The notes under the pieces were generated by a model. It searched no databases and was not told the origin of the DNA. It was given only the letters and a program-made list of their open reading frames with translations. This document shows positions 1 through 7,257 of a DNA stretch of 12,280 nucleotides, one piece after another. Position numbers and translations under genes: made by a program. This stretch comes from Clostridia bacterium. Lineage in GTDB: Bacteria; Bacillota; Sulfobacillia; SLMV01. Every line of letters starts with the position of its first letter. Positions within the stretch are counted from its first letter, which is position 1. The stretch spans positions 1 to 12,280 of the forward strand of contig SLGS01000145.1 of the NCBI GenBank assembly GCA_007136565.1, given 5' to 3'.

Positions 1-1146
1 GAGGGTCGTGGCGAATCCCAGGGCCGCACCGGCCACTCCGGCCGACGATGAGCCGACGAGCCTTCCGGTGCCCACGGATAGTTCGTTTACCGCCATTCCC
101 AGGGGACGCCGACCCCTGCTCAGGGCGCCGGCCAGGAGGGTGATGTTGGCCACGGGCAGAAAGCCCGGTCCGGCCCCGGCGAGGGCACTCGCCACGACCA
201 GGATAGCGGGAGATGACGTGAGGGAAATGGTGAGAAGCGATGCGGCGAGTATCGCCAGCCCCACGGCCGAAACCGTCCTAAAGCCTATGACCTCCCCGAG
301 CCGGGCGGCGGAGAAACGACATAGGACTATCACCAGGCTCCTCAGCGTCAGCATCAAACCGAGGGCCGACGCACCGTATCCCAGGTCGGTGACGTGGAGG
401 GGAAACAACGTGTCCAGCACGCCCCAGCTGGCGAAAGAAAACCACGTGCCGAACACGGCGAAGCGAAAGGTCGGCATACCGAACAACTCGAGGGCGCCGG
501 ACGTGGTGGCCCGCCCCACGGGTTGGTCCTCACCGCCATCCGTCCCGGTTTCATCCCCGGGCGCGAGGATTCGCAGCCGTTCCATGCCCAAAAGGCAAAC
601 CGCGGCGTATATGACGAAGATATATACGGAACCGATCCCGTCCATGAGAAAACCCGCCAACGGTGGACCGGCCAGGTAGCTCACCGCGTTGAGCCCCAGG
701 GCGAAGGAAATCAGTTTACCGCCGCCCGTCCGCAGTGTGCCCCCCAGCTCCCCCAGGTACGAGGTCAGCGCTGGCCAGAACACCGCGTGACTGGCGCCGA
801 AGAACATCTGTCCCGCGAACAGCCACGGGACGTCCGTGGCGAAGAAATAGGTAACGGAGGCGGCGATGCCAAACGCGAAGGAGAGGACGAATACGCCCCG
901 CTCCCCGACCCGGCGAACCAGCATACCTCCGGGAATGCAAAGCAAGACGCCGAATACCGCTGGAAAAGCCATGAGAAAGCCAATGGTCGCCCCATCGGCA
1001 CCCATGCTCCTGGCGTAAAGGGGCATAAGGGGGAAAACCAGGAACCACGCGAACCCCTGTATCGCCACCAACGCGAGGAGGACACGATATTCGGGGGCCC
1101 GTTCGCCTAATCCAAAGGAGAGGAAACCACCGGATCCATCGGTCAT
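1..1146 (-). CDS. MFS transporter, C-terminus cut by the window edge
   Basis: Major facilitator superfamily membrane carrier; the substrate cannot be told. The minus-strand frame is open for 382 codons from an ATG at 1146 to the window edge. It encodes alternating hydrophobic segments such as VLLALVAIQGFAWFLVF and FLMAFPAVFGVLLCIPGG. A degenerate MFS motif A (GGMLVRRVGERGV) lies in the loop after helix 2, and a charged central loop near residues 190-215 (LRILAPGDETGTDGGEDQ) separates the two six-helix halves. Most of a usual 390-420 aa protein is present, so only the last few residues should be missing. The start lies 18 bp after the stop of the SRPBCC gene, with purine-rich sequence between, so the two are probably co-transcribed with the aminotransferase. 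By context it may move an amine, an amino acid or the product of the aminotransferase; this is inference. The long plus-strand frames here are shadows. Confidence 0.88.
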   Translation of the reverse strand, partial: MTDGSGGFLSFGLGERAPEYRVLLALVAIQGFAWFLVFPLMPLYARSMGADGATIGFLMAFPAVFGVLLCIPGGMLVRRVGERGVFVLSFAFGIAASVTYFFATDVPWLFAGQMFFGASHAVFWPALTSYLGELGGTLRTGGGKLISFALGLNAVSYLAGPPLAGFLMDGIGSVYIFVIYAAVCLLGMERLRILAPGDETGTDGGEDQPVGRATTSGALELFGMPTFRFAVFGTWFSFASWGVLDTLFPLHVTDLGYGASALGLMLTLRSLVIVLCRFSAARLGEVIGFRTVSAVGLAILAASLLTISLTSSPAILVVASALAGAGPGFLPVANITLLAGALSRGRRPLGMAVNELSVGTGRLVGSSSAGVAGAALGFATTL

Positions 1147-1164
1147 CGATCGCCCCAAGCTACC

Positions 1165-1605
1165 TCAATCCGCGCCTTCGGCCTCGGCCTTGATGGCCTG
1201 AAGCATCGAGTTGGCATTATCGCGGATCAGTTTGTTGATCAGTGGATCCAGGGCCGCGGCCAACATGGGCACCCCCAGGCTTGCATCGACGGTTAGGGAG
1301 ATGCGGCAGCGACCGTCTTCCCCGGTGAACGTCCAATCGCCTTCGAAGGTCTTCAAGTCGCCCTCGATCTGGTGATAGCTGATCGCGAGGTTCTCGGGGT
1401 CGAAGTCCTCTCGTTCGATCCACTTGACGGGCTTACCCTGCAACCTGGCGACCCAGCGGGTCTTGGCCCAGGTCTCCCCCGCCTCGAGAACTGTTATCTC
1501 GTCGACGCTGGGCATGAAAGCCGGGAACTTCTCCATGTCGCTGGCGATGTCATAGCACTTCTCGGGGGAAGCATCCACGTCGATATGTGTTTCTACAAAT
1601 GGCAT
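1165..1605 (-). CDS. SRPBCC / COQ10-START-like protein (polyketide cyclase/dehydrase superfamily)
   Basis: Small cytoplasmic protein of 146 aa with the helix-grip fold that binds hydrophobic ligands. It begins MPFVETHIDVDASPEKCYDI, the usual first strand and helix of the family (the xSPExxYDxxxDxExFPxFM pattern). It continues with a TRW segment, a WIEREDFD strand, the EGDLKTFEGDWTF strand pair, and a long C-terminal helix ending NSMLQAIKAEAEG, which normally closes the cavity. Relatives include COQ10/RatA-type proteins and aromatase/cyclases. The ligand and reaction are not visible from sequence. The frame is open farther upstream to 1740, but that part lies inside the aminotransferase and is not protein-like. 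ATG 1605 has a GGAGGA site 9 nt before it and starts just after the aminotransferase stop. This spacing implies translational coupling. Confidence is high for the family and low for the role. Confidence 0.87.
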   Translation of the reverse strand: MPFVETHIDVDASPEKCYDIASDMEKFPAFMPSVDEITVLEAGETWAKTRWVARLQGKPVKWIEREDFDPENLAISYHQIEGDLKTFEGDWTFTGEDGRCRISLTVDASLGVPMLAAALDPLINKLIRDNANSMLQAIKAEAEGAD

Positions 1606-1614
1606 AAGTGCAGT

Positions 1615-1620
1615 TCCTCC
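1615..1620 (-). promoter_or_regulatory. Ribosome binding site deciding the SRPBCC start
   Basis: GGAGGA on the minus strand directly follows the aminotransferase stop (TAG, 1622-1620, sharing the G) and lies 9 nt before ATG 1605. It selects this start over the longer in-frame extension that reads back into the aminotransferase gene. Confidence 0.8.
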
Positions 1621-2891
1621 TAACCTAGTTCCGCGATGGTGGGGGCCAGATCCGCCATGACCTCTTCGAGGATGTCGAGGCCCCGTTCCAGGAGCCGTTC
1701 GTCGATGTTCAAAGGAGGTGCTATTCGCATGACGGTCCAATCCATCAGGCTGGGTATCACCAGGACTCCTCGGTCGAAGAGCTCCGAGAGAACCATCAAC
1801 CCCCCGGAAGGGTTGGTGAAGGCCAGCCCCGTGAGCAGTCCGAGGCCACGCACCTCGGAGATAACCTCGGGATAACGCTCTCGAAGAGAATTCAACCTGT
1901 CGAGGACAATCCGTCCCCTGTCTCGCGCGGAATCCGCCAGCGCTTCATCCACGAGGACGTCCAGGGCAGCCATGGCAGCGGCCATGGAAACAGGGTTCCC
2001 CCCGGTGGTACTGGCGTGGACGTAGGGGTTCTCGTCGAATATGTCGAAAATGCGTGGTCTCGCCACGGTAGCGGCCACCGGCAAGATGCCTCCGCCGAGT
2101 CCCTTGGCGAGGGTTATCATATCCGGAACAACTCCCCAGTGTTCGCAGGCGAAGTTGGCTCCCGTGCGCCCCATGCCCGTCTGCACCTCGTCCAGGATGA
2201 GAAGGGCCCCGGCGTCATCGCAGATTTGGCGAACACCGGCGAGGTAGTCGTCGGAGGGAACGCGGGCACCGGCCTCTCCCTGCACCGGCTCTAGCACCAC
2301 CGCGGCCGTATCCTCGTCAACCGCCGCGGCCATCGCCTCGAGGTCGTCGAAGGGAACGTGCTCCACGCCGTCGATCAGGGGGGAGAACAGATCCCGGTAA
2401 CTGCCCTTCGCCGTCAACGAGAGCGCCCCCATGGTCTTACCGTGGTATCCACCCAAGGTGGCGACGTAGTTCTTCCGACCCGTCGCAGCCCGGGCCATCT
2501 TCATGGCGAATTCGTTCGCCTCGGCCCCGGTGGCGGAAAAGAAGCTCATCGATAGATCTCCGGGGAGCAGTTCGGCGAGCCGCTCGGCCACCGCGACCTC
2601 TCCGGGAGATATCATGGTCTTCGTCGATAACCCCATGCGGTCCAGGCAGGCCCGGACGGCATCCACGATCCGAGGGTGCCTGTGTCCCGCGTTCATCACG
2701 GCGTACCCGGCGCAAAAGTCGATGTACTCCTTGCCGGCGGTGTCGCGGACGGTCGATCCCTGCCCGTACCACTCGACGCTATCCATACCCAGGAGTCGAT
2801 AAATCCTCGCCCTCCCGGGGTTGACGTATTTTTCCATCTTCTCGAGGATTTCCTCGGGCATCGGTCCTTCGGAATGTAGATCGTGGGTCAT
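1620..2891 (-). CDS. Class-III pyridoxal-phosphate aminotransferase
   Basis: Cytoplasmic fold-type I PLP enzyme of 423 aa, full length for the family. It would move an amino group, often from an omega-amine or ornithine-like donor, to a 2-oxoacid such as 2-oxoglutarate. The order of motifs is classical: SATGAEANE (119-127) and GYHGKTMGA (148-156) for cofactor phosphate and ring contacts, EPVQGEAG (201-208), LILDEVQTGMGRTG (231-244) with the ring-nitrogen Asp234 and Gln237, and LAKGLGGG (261-268) with Lys263 as the Schiff-base lysine. Relatives include GABA, acetylornithine and putrescine aminotransferases. The exact substrate cannot be assigned. ATG 2891 has AGGTGG 12 nt upstream. An inner ATG at residue 11 has GAAGGA only 3 nt ahead, so the start is not certain. 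It leads the operon with the SRPBCC and MFS genes and is divergent from iorAB, which suits a role in amino-acid breakdown (inference). Confidence 0.93.
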   Translation of the reverse strand: MTHDLHSEGPMPEEILEKMEKYVNPGRARIYRLLGMDSVEWYGQGSTVRDTAGKEYIDFCAGYAVMNAGHRHPRIVDAVRACLDRMGLSTKTMISPGEVAVAERLAELLPGDLSMSFFSATGAEANEFAMKMARAATGRKNYVATLGGYHGKTMGALSLTAKGSYRDLFSPLIDGVEHVPFDDLEAMAAAVDEDTAAVVLEPVQGEAGARVPSDDYLAGVRQICDDAGALLILDEVQTGMGRTGANFACEHWGVVPDMITLAKGLGGGILPVAATVARPRIFDIFDENPYVHASTTGGNPVSMAAAMAALDVLVDEALADSARDRGRIVLDRLNSLRERYPEVISEVRGLGLLTGLAFTNPSGGLMVLSELFDRGVLVIPSLMDWTVMRIAPPLNIDERLLERGLDILEEVMADLAPTIAELG

Positions 2892-3044
2892 GTCTGTATG
2901 GAACCACCTTCCCGTCTGGCACTCGACACCAATTGTACTCCTCGCGCGCGAAAACCTCTAGCGCCGGCGACACGTCGTCAACCTGAATGATAGAATGGTC
3001 GGGATCAACCCGGTTCGACCGGGAAGAAGGAAAGGAGCCAACAC
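2892..3044. promoter_or_regulatory. Divergent intergenic region between the aminotransferase operon and iorAB
   Basis: This 153-bp gap must hold the promoters for both directions. A TAGAAT (2991-2996) on the plus strand and a TACAAT (2934-2939 read on the minus strand) resemble -10 boxes. Neither has a convincing -35 at 16-18 bp, so I do not assign promoters. The gap holds one clear inverted repeat, listed separately. Confidence 0.4.
3009..3023. repeat. Perfect inverted repeat in the iorA leader
   Basis: CCCGGT-TCG-ACCGGG has 6-bp perfect arms around a 3-bp centre and lies 7 bp upstream of the iorA ribosome site. It could be an operator or a short leader hairpin. In GC-rich DNA such a short palindrome may arise by chance. 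Confidence 0.4.
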
Positions 3045-4820
3045 GTGTCCGAATGCACACTATTATCGGGTAACGAAGCCATCGCGCTCGGGGCTCACCT
3101 GGCGGGGGTACATTTCGCCACAGGATACCCCGGAACACCGAGCACAGAAATCCTCGAAGCCCTGGCGCAGGGCGATTACGAAGCAGTAAGGGTCCAGTGG
3201 TCCATAAACGAAAAGGTTGCCCTGGAGGTCGGGATCGGGGCATCCCTCGCGGGGCGGCGCACCCTGGTCACCATGAAACACGTCGGAGTTAACGTCGCCG
3301 CGGACCCACTTATGACCCTGACCTACATGGGTGTCAAGGGGGGGCTCGTCCTCGTGACGGCGGACGATCCGGGCATGCACAGTTCCCAAAACGAGCAGGA
3401 TAACCGAAACTACGCCCGGTTCGCCAAGATTCCCGTCCTCGAACCCTCGGACAGCCAGGAGGCCTGTGACATGATGAACACGGCCTTCGAGTTGTCCGAA
3501 CGATTCGACACCCCGGTACTCCTGCGAACCACAACCCGCATTTCCCACTCCAAGACCCCGGTGACCCCGGGACAACGCACGGAATCCCCGGTAGAACCCG
3601 GATTCACCAAGGATCCCTCCAAGTCAGTGATGATTCCCGCATACGCGCGGGGACGGCGCCTAGTGGTGGAGGAGCGCTCCGGGCAGCTCGCGAAGCTCGC
3701 GGAGGAATCCGTCGATGCGCCACCGCACCTGTCGAGGGTGGAGATGCGATCCCCGGACGTCGGTATCATAACGGGCGGTATAGCGTACCAATACGTTCGG
3801 GAAGCTCTGCCCGACGCCAGCATCTTCAAGCTCGGCATGACCTATCCCCTGCCCATGGAAGCCATTCGGTCCTTCGCACAAATGGTCGATAGGCTATACG
3901 TGGTGGAGGAACTGGATCCCTTCTGGGAGACGGAGATATCGGCCGCCGGCATCGAGGTCACCCCCACGGGGTTGTCGAGCGTCGGGGAACTTGGTGCACC
4001 AGCCATACTGCAGACCATCGGAGCAGGAGACTCTATAGTGGGCGCCGAGCCGGCCGGAGGAATCCCGGTTCGCCCACCGGTCCTTTGCCCGGGATGCCCG
4101 CACCGAGGTGTGTTCTTCACCCTCCGCCGGGGAGGATACGCGGTCACCGGGGACATAGGATGCTACAGCCTGGGTGTCCTGCCGCCGCTGGAGGCCATGC
4201 ACACGTGTATATGCATGGGAGCGAGCGTAGGTGCGGCCCAGGGGATCGAGAAGGCCCTGGGGGAAGACGCTCCCAACACCGTCGCCGTCATAGGCGATTC
4301 GACCTTCCTTCACTCGGGCATGACCGGGATCGCCGACGCCTTCTTCAACGGATCGAATATGACCACCCTGATCCTCGACAACTACACCACCGCCATGACC
4401 GGTCACCAGGGCAATCCCACCGCGGGATACGATGTATATCGGTCCGAGGCGCCCCGCCTCGAGTTCGAACCCCTGGTGCGCGGCCTCGGGGTCGACGATG
4501 TCGTGCGAGTCAATCCGTACGACATGCAGGCCCTCGAATCGGCGCTGAAATCCGCGCAAGAGACCCGCGGACCGTCGGTCATCATAGTCGAAGGGGCATG
4601 CGCGTTGCTACCGTGGGCAGAGCATTCCCCCCCGTATCGGGTTACCGACGAGTGCATCGGCTGCGGGATGTGCCTGCGTCTGGGGTGCCCCGCCCTGCGA
4701 CGCAAGGGTACCGGCAAACGGGACCAGGTCCTCATCGCGGCGGATCTTTGCACCGGGTGCGGCTTGTGCGCCCAGGTTTGCCCGCAATCAGCCATCGTCA
4801 CCGAGGGAGATGATCAATAA
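3045..4820 (+). CDS. iorA: Indolepyruvate:ferredoxin oxidoreductase, alpha subunit
   Basis: Catalytic subunit (591 aa) of the thiamine-diphosphate enzyme that oxidatively decarboxylates indolepyruvate and other aryl-pyruvates to acyl-CoA, reducing ferredoxin. Such oxoacids come from transamination of Trp, Phe and Tyr. The N-terminal pyrimidine domain carries TGYPGTPSTEI (26-36) and NEKVALE (55-61, Glu56). LCPGCPHRG (347-355) is typical of IorA. The ThDP pyrophosphate domain shows TGDIGCYSLG (368-377) and IGDSTFLHSGMTGI (416-429). The C-terminus is a two-cluster ferredoxin domain: C537-x2-C540-x2-C543-x4-C548 and C569-x2-C572-x2-C575-x3-C579. The first cluster's CX4C spacing is the usual IorA variant. 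The GTG start has AAAGGAG (3031-3037) 7 nt ahead. The stop TAA overlaps the iorB ATG, so the subunits are co-translated. Length and all cofactor motifs are intact. Confidence 0.96.
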   Translation: MSECTLLSGNEAIALGAHLAGVHFATGYPGTPSTEILEALAQGDYEAVRVQWSINEKVALEVGIGASLAGRRTLVTMKHVGVNVAADPLMTLTYMGVKGGLVLVTADDPGMHSSQNEQDNRNYARFAKIPVLEPSDSQEACDMMNTAFELSERFDTPVLLRTTTRISHSKTPVTPGQRTESPVEPGFTKDPSKSVMIPAYARGRRLVVEERSGQLAKLAEESVDAPPHLSRVEMRSPDVGIITGGIAYQYVREALPDASIFKLGMTYPLPMEAIRSFAQMVDRLYVVEELDPFWETEISAAGIEVTPTGLSSVGELGAPAILQTIGAGDSIVGAEPAGGIPVRPPVLCPGCPHRGVFFTLRRGGYAVTGDIGCYSLGVLPPLEAMHTCICMGASVGAAQGIEKALGEDAPNTVAVIGDSTFLHSGMTGIADAFFNGSNMTTLILDNYTTAMTGHQGNPTAGYDVYRSEAPRLEFEPLVRGLGVDDVVRVNPYDMQALESALKSAQETRGPSVIIVEGACALLPWAEHSPPYRVTDECIGCGMCLRLGCPALRRKGTGKRDQVLIAADLCTGCGLCAQVCPQSAIVTEGDDQ

Positions 4821-5410
4821 TGCCGAGGATAGATGATGTGTTGGTCGTAGGCGTCGGCGGCCAGGGGATAATCCTCGCCACCGACGTGATAGCCGAGGTG
4901 TTCCTCAGGGCAGGATTCGACGCCAAGAAGTCGGAAGTTCACGGCATGGCCCAGCGGGGCGGATCCGTGGAGAGTCACGTTCGCCGCGGTGAGTCCGTTC
5001 ACTCCCCCCTGATATCCCCGGGGCGGGTCCAGGTCTTGTTGGCCCTGGAGGGGCTCGAAGCCCTGCGCTACGCCCACACGCTGAATCCCCAGGGCACCAT
5101 CATCTTCGATCCCCAAAGGATCCCTCCGCTGTCCGTGGCCACTGGAGCGCAGGAGTATCCCGATGATTTGACCGACCAACTGTCCCGTTACGCAGCGCAG
5201 GTTACGGAGGTGAAGGGCTACGAAATTGCATCGAAGCTTGGGAACGCTCGGGCGCAAAACTCGGTGCTCATGGGAGCCCTCGCCAGCCTGACGGAATTGC
5301 CCCGGGATCTCTGGTTGGAAGTCCTCGATTCTCGCGTACCCGCCAAGGCCGTCGAAGTGAACCGAAGGGCTTTCGAGCGGGGACTGGAGTCCATGTCCGA
5401 GAACCGCTGA
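4820..5410 (+). CDS. iorB: Indolepyruvate:ferredoxin oxidoreductase, beta subunit
   Basis: Gamma-domain-type subunit (196 aa) that pairs with IorA to form the active 2-oxoacid:ferredoxin oxidoreductase, where it supports CoA binding and assembly. It opens with DVLVVGVGGQGIILATDVI; the GVGGQG loop is at 11-16. It continues with the family motif SEVHGMAQRGGSV (38-50) and a C-terminal region NSVLMGALASL common to pyruvate/ketoisovalerate oxidoreductase gamma domains. The length is normal for stand-alone IorB. The ATG shares its A with the iorA stop (TAATG), so translation is coupled. The gene is followed directly by a strong hairpin (5413-5454), suggesting that the iorAB transcript ends here. 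The substrate range beyond indolepyruvate cannot be judged. Confidence 0.95.
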   Translation: MPRIDDVLVVGVGGQGIILATDVIAEVFLRAGFDAKKSEVHGMAQRGGSVESHVRRGESVHSPLISPGRVQVLLALEGLEALRYAHTLNPQGTIIFDPQRIPPLSVATGAQEYPDDLTDQLSRYAAQVTEVKGYEIASKLGNARAQNSVLMGALASLTELPRDLWLEVLDSRVPAKAVEVNRRAFERGLESMSENR

Positions 5411-5412
5411 AA

Positions 5413-5454
5413 CGAAATCGGCCGCGCGATCCCAATCGCCGCGCGGCCGATTCG
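5413..5454 (+). terminator. GC-rich stem-loop after iorB (no T-run)
   Basis: A perfect 13-bp stem (5416-5428 with 5440-5452, core ATCGGCCGCGCG) closes an 11-nt loop, 5 nt after the iorB stop. The flanking CGAA/TTCG extends it past one bulged A. There is no T tract after it, so it is either a non-canonical terminator or an mRNA 3' end stabiliser. Confidence 0.55.
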
Positions 5455-5503
5455 AACTCCCTCCTCCCGCCATCCCCCTCACCCTTCTGCCCTCGACTCA
5501 TCT

Positions 5504-5530
5504 ATTGTATAATATTGCACGTCATTGTAT
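5504..5530 (+). promoter_or_regulatory. Possible promoter -10 and direct repeat upstream of the deacylase
   Basis: A perfect TATAAT (5508-5513) lies 70 bp before the deacylase ATG in an otherwise GC/pyrimidine-rich gap. The 7-mer ATTGTAT occurs at 5504-5510 and again at 5524-5530, exactly 20 bp (two helix turns) apart. The first copy overlaps the -10. No good -35 is seen 16-18 bp upstream (TTCTGC at 5485-5490), so an activator may be needed. The promoter call is tentative. Confidence 0.45.
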
Positions 5531-5544
5531 GGCGGGAATCCCAA

Positions 5545-5561
5545 GGCCCGGGGAGCGGGCC
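5545..5561 (+). repeat. Leader hairpin upstream of the deacylase ribosome site
   Basis: GGCCCG-GGGAG-CGGGCC forms a perfect 6-bp GC stem with a 5-nt loop, 8 nt before the GGAGGT site. It could shape the 5' untranslated region. It may also be chance in GC-rich sequence. Confidence 0.35.
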
Positions 5562-5569
5562 GGGAATAC

Positions 5570-5575
5570 GGAGGT
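5570..5575 (+). promoter_or_regulatory. Ribosome binding site deciding the deacylase start
   Basis: GGAGGT lies 8 nt before ATG 5584. It favours that start over an in-frame ATG-like codon at 5515, whose 23-residue extension overlaps the promoter-like DNA and does not resemble the family. Confidence 0.8.
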
Positions 5576-5583
5576 ATCGCCCG

Positions 5584-7185
5584 ATGAGTGATTCGAGGAT
5601 CCTATTCAGGGACGTTCAAATCGTCGACGGAACCGGAGGACCCGCGTACCGGGGAAACGTGGTGGTTAGTGAAGGGGTAATTGCCGAAATCCGAGGGGGA
5701 TCGGGGCGATCAGAAGACGAGATCATCGACGGTGAGGGGCTGACCCTCTCCCCCGGGTTCATCGATGTACATTCCCATCTCGATTTCACCGTGGAGGACA
5801 ATCCCCACTGCGCCAACCTCGCGGCCCAGGGCATCACCCTGGCCGTCGCGGGCAACTGCGGGTACTCCGCGGGTCCCATCGGCGAAGAGATGGCCGAGTA
5901 TCAGGAGACCCGAGGCCGCACCGCGAGCGTGGGATCCGTGGGGGACTGGTTCGCCCGAATATCCCGATCCGGGATCGGTATAAACGTGGCCAGTTACGTC
6001 GGACAGGGTAACTTGCGAGGGGATGTCATGGGCGTCGGCGCCTTGGGGCCACCGGACCCATCGCAGCTGGCTAAAATGCGTACCCTGCTCGCCGATGCCC
6101 TCCGGGAGGGCGCCTTCGGCCTCTCCACGGGGCGCGACTACGTTCCGGGGTGCTATTCCGAACCCGAGGAAATCACCCGCGTCGCCGCCGAGCTGGGAAA
6201 TCATCCCGGGAGTTTCTACGTCAGTCACCTGCTCGATGAATCCGCCGGACTGGTGGAGGCGACCGAGGAGGCCTTGGAGATCGGGAAGGCCGCCGGGGTT
6301 CCGACTCTCTTGTCTCATCATAAGGCGGTCGTCCCGTCCAACCGCGGACTCACCAAGGAAAGCCTGGCTCTCGTGGACTCCGCCGTCGAAGCCGGCCTTG
6401 ACGTGCGCCTAGACGCCTACCCGTACGATTTCTCGGCGACCATCCACCTGCTGGATATGCTGCCGACGCGCCTGACGAACCCGGGCGAGGAGGACGTGAT
6501 GCGAACGCTTCGGGACGAAGAGCTGTTCGCGCCTGTGGCCCGGGATCTTCACGAGGGCTACCCGGGCTGGACCAGCGCCCTCGCAGATTTCGAGTGGGGT
6601 TACACGATACTGCAAAGTCCCGGGTTCCCGGAAATGGCTGGATTGACCGTGGGCGAAATTGCCACCAAGTGGAACGTCGATCCCGCCGAGGCGGTACGAC
6701 AATTGGTACTGGCCGACGGCGGAACCGCCGTGTGTTCTCTGACCATGAGCGAAGAGGACGTTTCCCGGGTCCTGGCCCATCCCCTCACCGCCGTATGCAC
6801 CGATAGTGCCGCCATGGATACACCCCGGGGTAACTTCCGTAGCTCCGTGCACCCCAGGAGTTACGGCACCTATCCCCGTTTCTTCGCGCGTTACGTCAGG
6901 GAGGAGAAACTCCTTTCCCTGGAGGAAGGCGTCCGACGCTGCAGCGGACTGCCGGCATCCTGGCTGGGACTCGACGACCGCGGAGTGATCAAACCGGGTG
7001 CCCGGGCGGATCTTGTATTGTTCGACCCCGAGGGTATATCCGACACAGCCACCCTGGAGAATCCCACCGGAGCACCCCGCGGGATTCGAATGGTCATGAT
7101 CGACGGCCGTATCGCCGTAATGGACGGGCGAAACACGGGAATACTGGCGGGATCTGTAATCAAGCGATCGGATTCTGCGCGCTGA
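5584..7185 (+). CDS. N-acyl-D-amino-acid deacylase (D-aminoacylase), amidohydrolase superfamily
   Basis: Zinc hydrolase (533 aa) that removes acyl groups from N-acyl-D-amino acids; some relatives act on D-dipeptides or other amides. The N-terminal small beta domain precedes GFIDVHSHLD (58-67) with metal ligands His63 and His65. AGNCGYS (89-95) holds Cys92, the metal-bridging cysteine that marks D-aminoacylases. Further ligands are His215 (FYVSHLLDES), the SHHKA histidines (245-246) and the catalytic Asp407 (VCTDSAAMDTP). The C-terminus GVIKPGARADLVLFDP is the usual closing beta-sandwich signature. The common HMRDE sequence after the SH ligand reads HLLDE here, which removes an Arg often found near the substrate pocket. 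Substrate range may therefore differ. No signal peptide is seen, so it is cytoplasmic. It stands alone behind its own leader and converges on the rubrerythrin gene. Confidence 0.92.
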   Translation: MSDSRILFRDVQIVDGTGGPAYRGNVVVSEGVIAEIRGGSGRSEDEIIDGEGLTLSPGFIDVHSHLDFTVEDNPHCANLAAQGITLAVAGNCGYSAGPIGEEMAEYQETRGRTASVGSVGDWFARISRSGIGINVASYVGQGNLRGDVMGVGALGPPDPSQLAKMRTLLADALREGAFGLSTGRDYVPGCYSEPEEITRVAAELGNHPGSFYVSHLLDESAGLVEATEEALEIGKAAGVPTLLSHHKAVVPSNRGLTKESLALVDSAVEAGLDVRLDAYPYDFSATIHLLDMLPTRLTNPGEEDVMRTLRDEELFAPVARDLHEGYPGWTSALADFEWGYTILQSPGFPEMAGLTVGEIATKWNVDPAEAVRQLVLADGGTAVCSLTMSEEDVSRVLAHPLTAVCTDSAAMDTPRGNFRSSVHPRSYGTYPRFFARYVREEKLLSLEEGVRRCSGLPASWLGLDDRGVIKPGARADLVLFDPEGISDTATLENPTGAPRGIRMVMIDGRIAVMDGRNTGILAGSVIKRSDSAR

Positions 7186-7195
7186 TTGGAAGCCT

Positions 7196-7245
7196 TGGCG
7201 CACCCCGCGGTAGTCCGTTCCCGGATCCCCTCCGCGGGTGCGCCA
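7196..7245. terminator. Stem-loop between convergent genes
   Basis: TGGCGCACCCCGCGG (7196-7210) pairs with CCGCGGGTGCGCCA (7232-7245) over 14 bp with one bulged C, around a 21-nt loop. It sits between the deacylase stop (7185) and the rubrerythrin stop (7258) and could end transcripts from both sides. No T-run follows on either strand. Confidence 0.55.
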
Positions 7246-7257
7246 CGGGAATATCGA

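Noticed and set aside
8..1110. Two long plus-strand open frames (223 and 238 codons) at the left edge
   Set aside because: They lie antisense to a clear MFS transporter, have low-complexity Arg/Pro-rich translations and lack ribosome sites. Long shadow frames are expected at this GC content.
2779..3243. Minus-strand 154-codon frame across the aminotransferase/iorA gap
   Set aside because: It overlaps the well-supported starts of both flanking genes and its translation shows no family motif.
3894..4559. Minus-strand 221-codon frame inside iorA
   Set aside because: It is antisense to the ThDP-binding core of iorA, whose motifs are intact. No ribosome site or domain is visible.
4814..5482. Minus-strand 222-codon frame covering iorB
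   Set aside because: It is antisense to intact iorB and runs through the terminator-like hairpin. It is not protein-like.
6409..7203. Minus-strand 264-codon frame inside the deacylase gene
   Set aside because: It is antisense to the catalytic half of the deacylase. Composition is that of a shadow frame and no start signal is seen.
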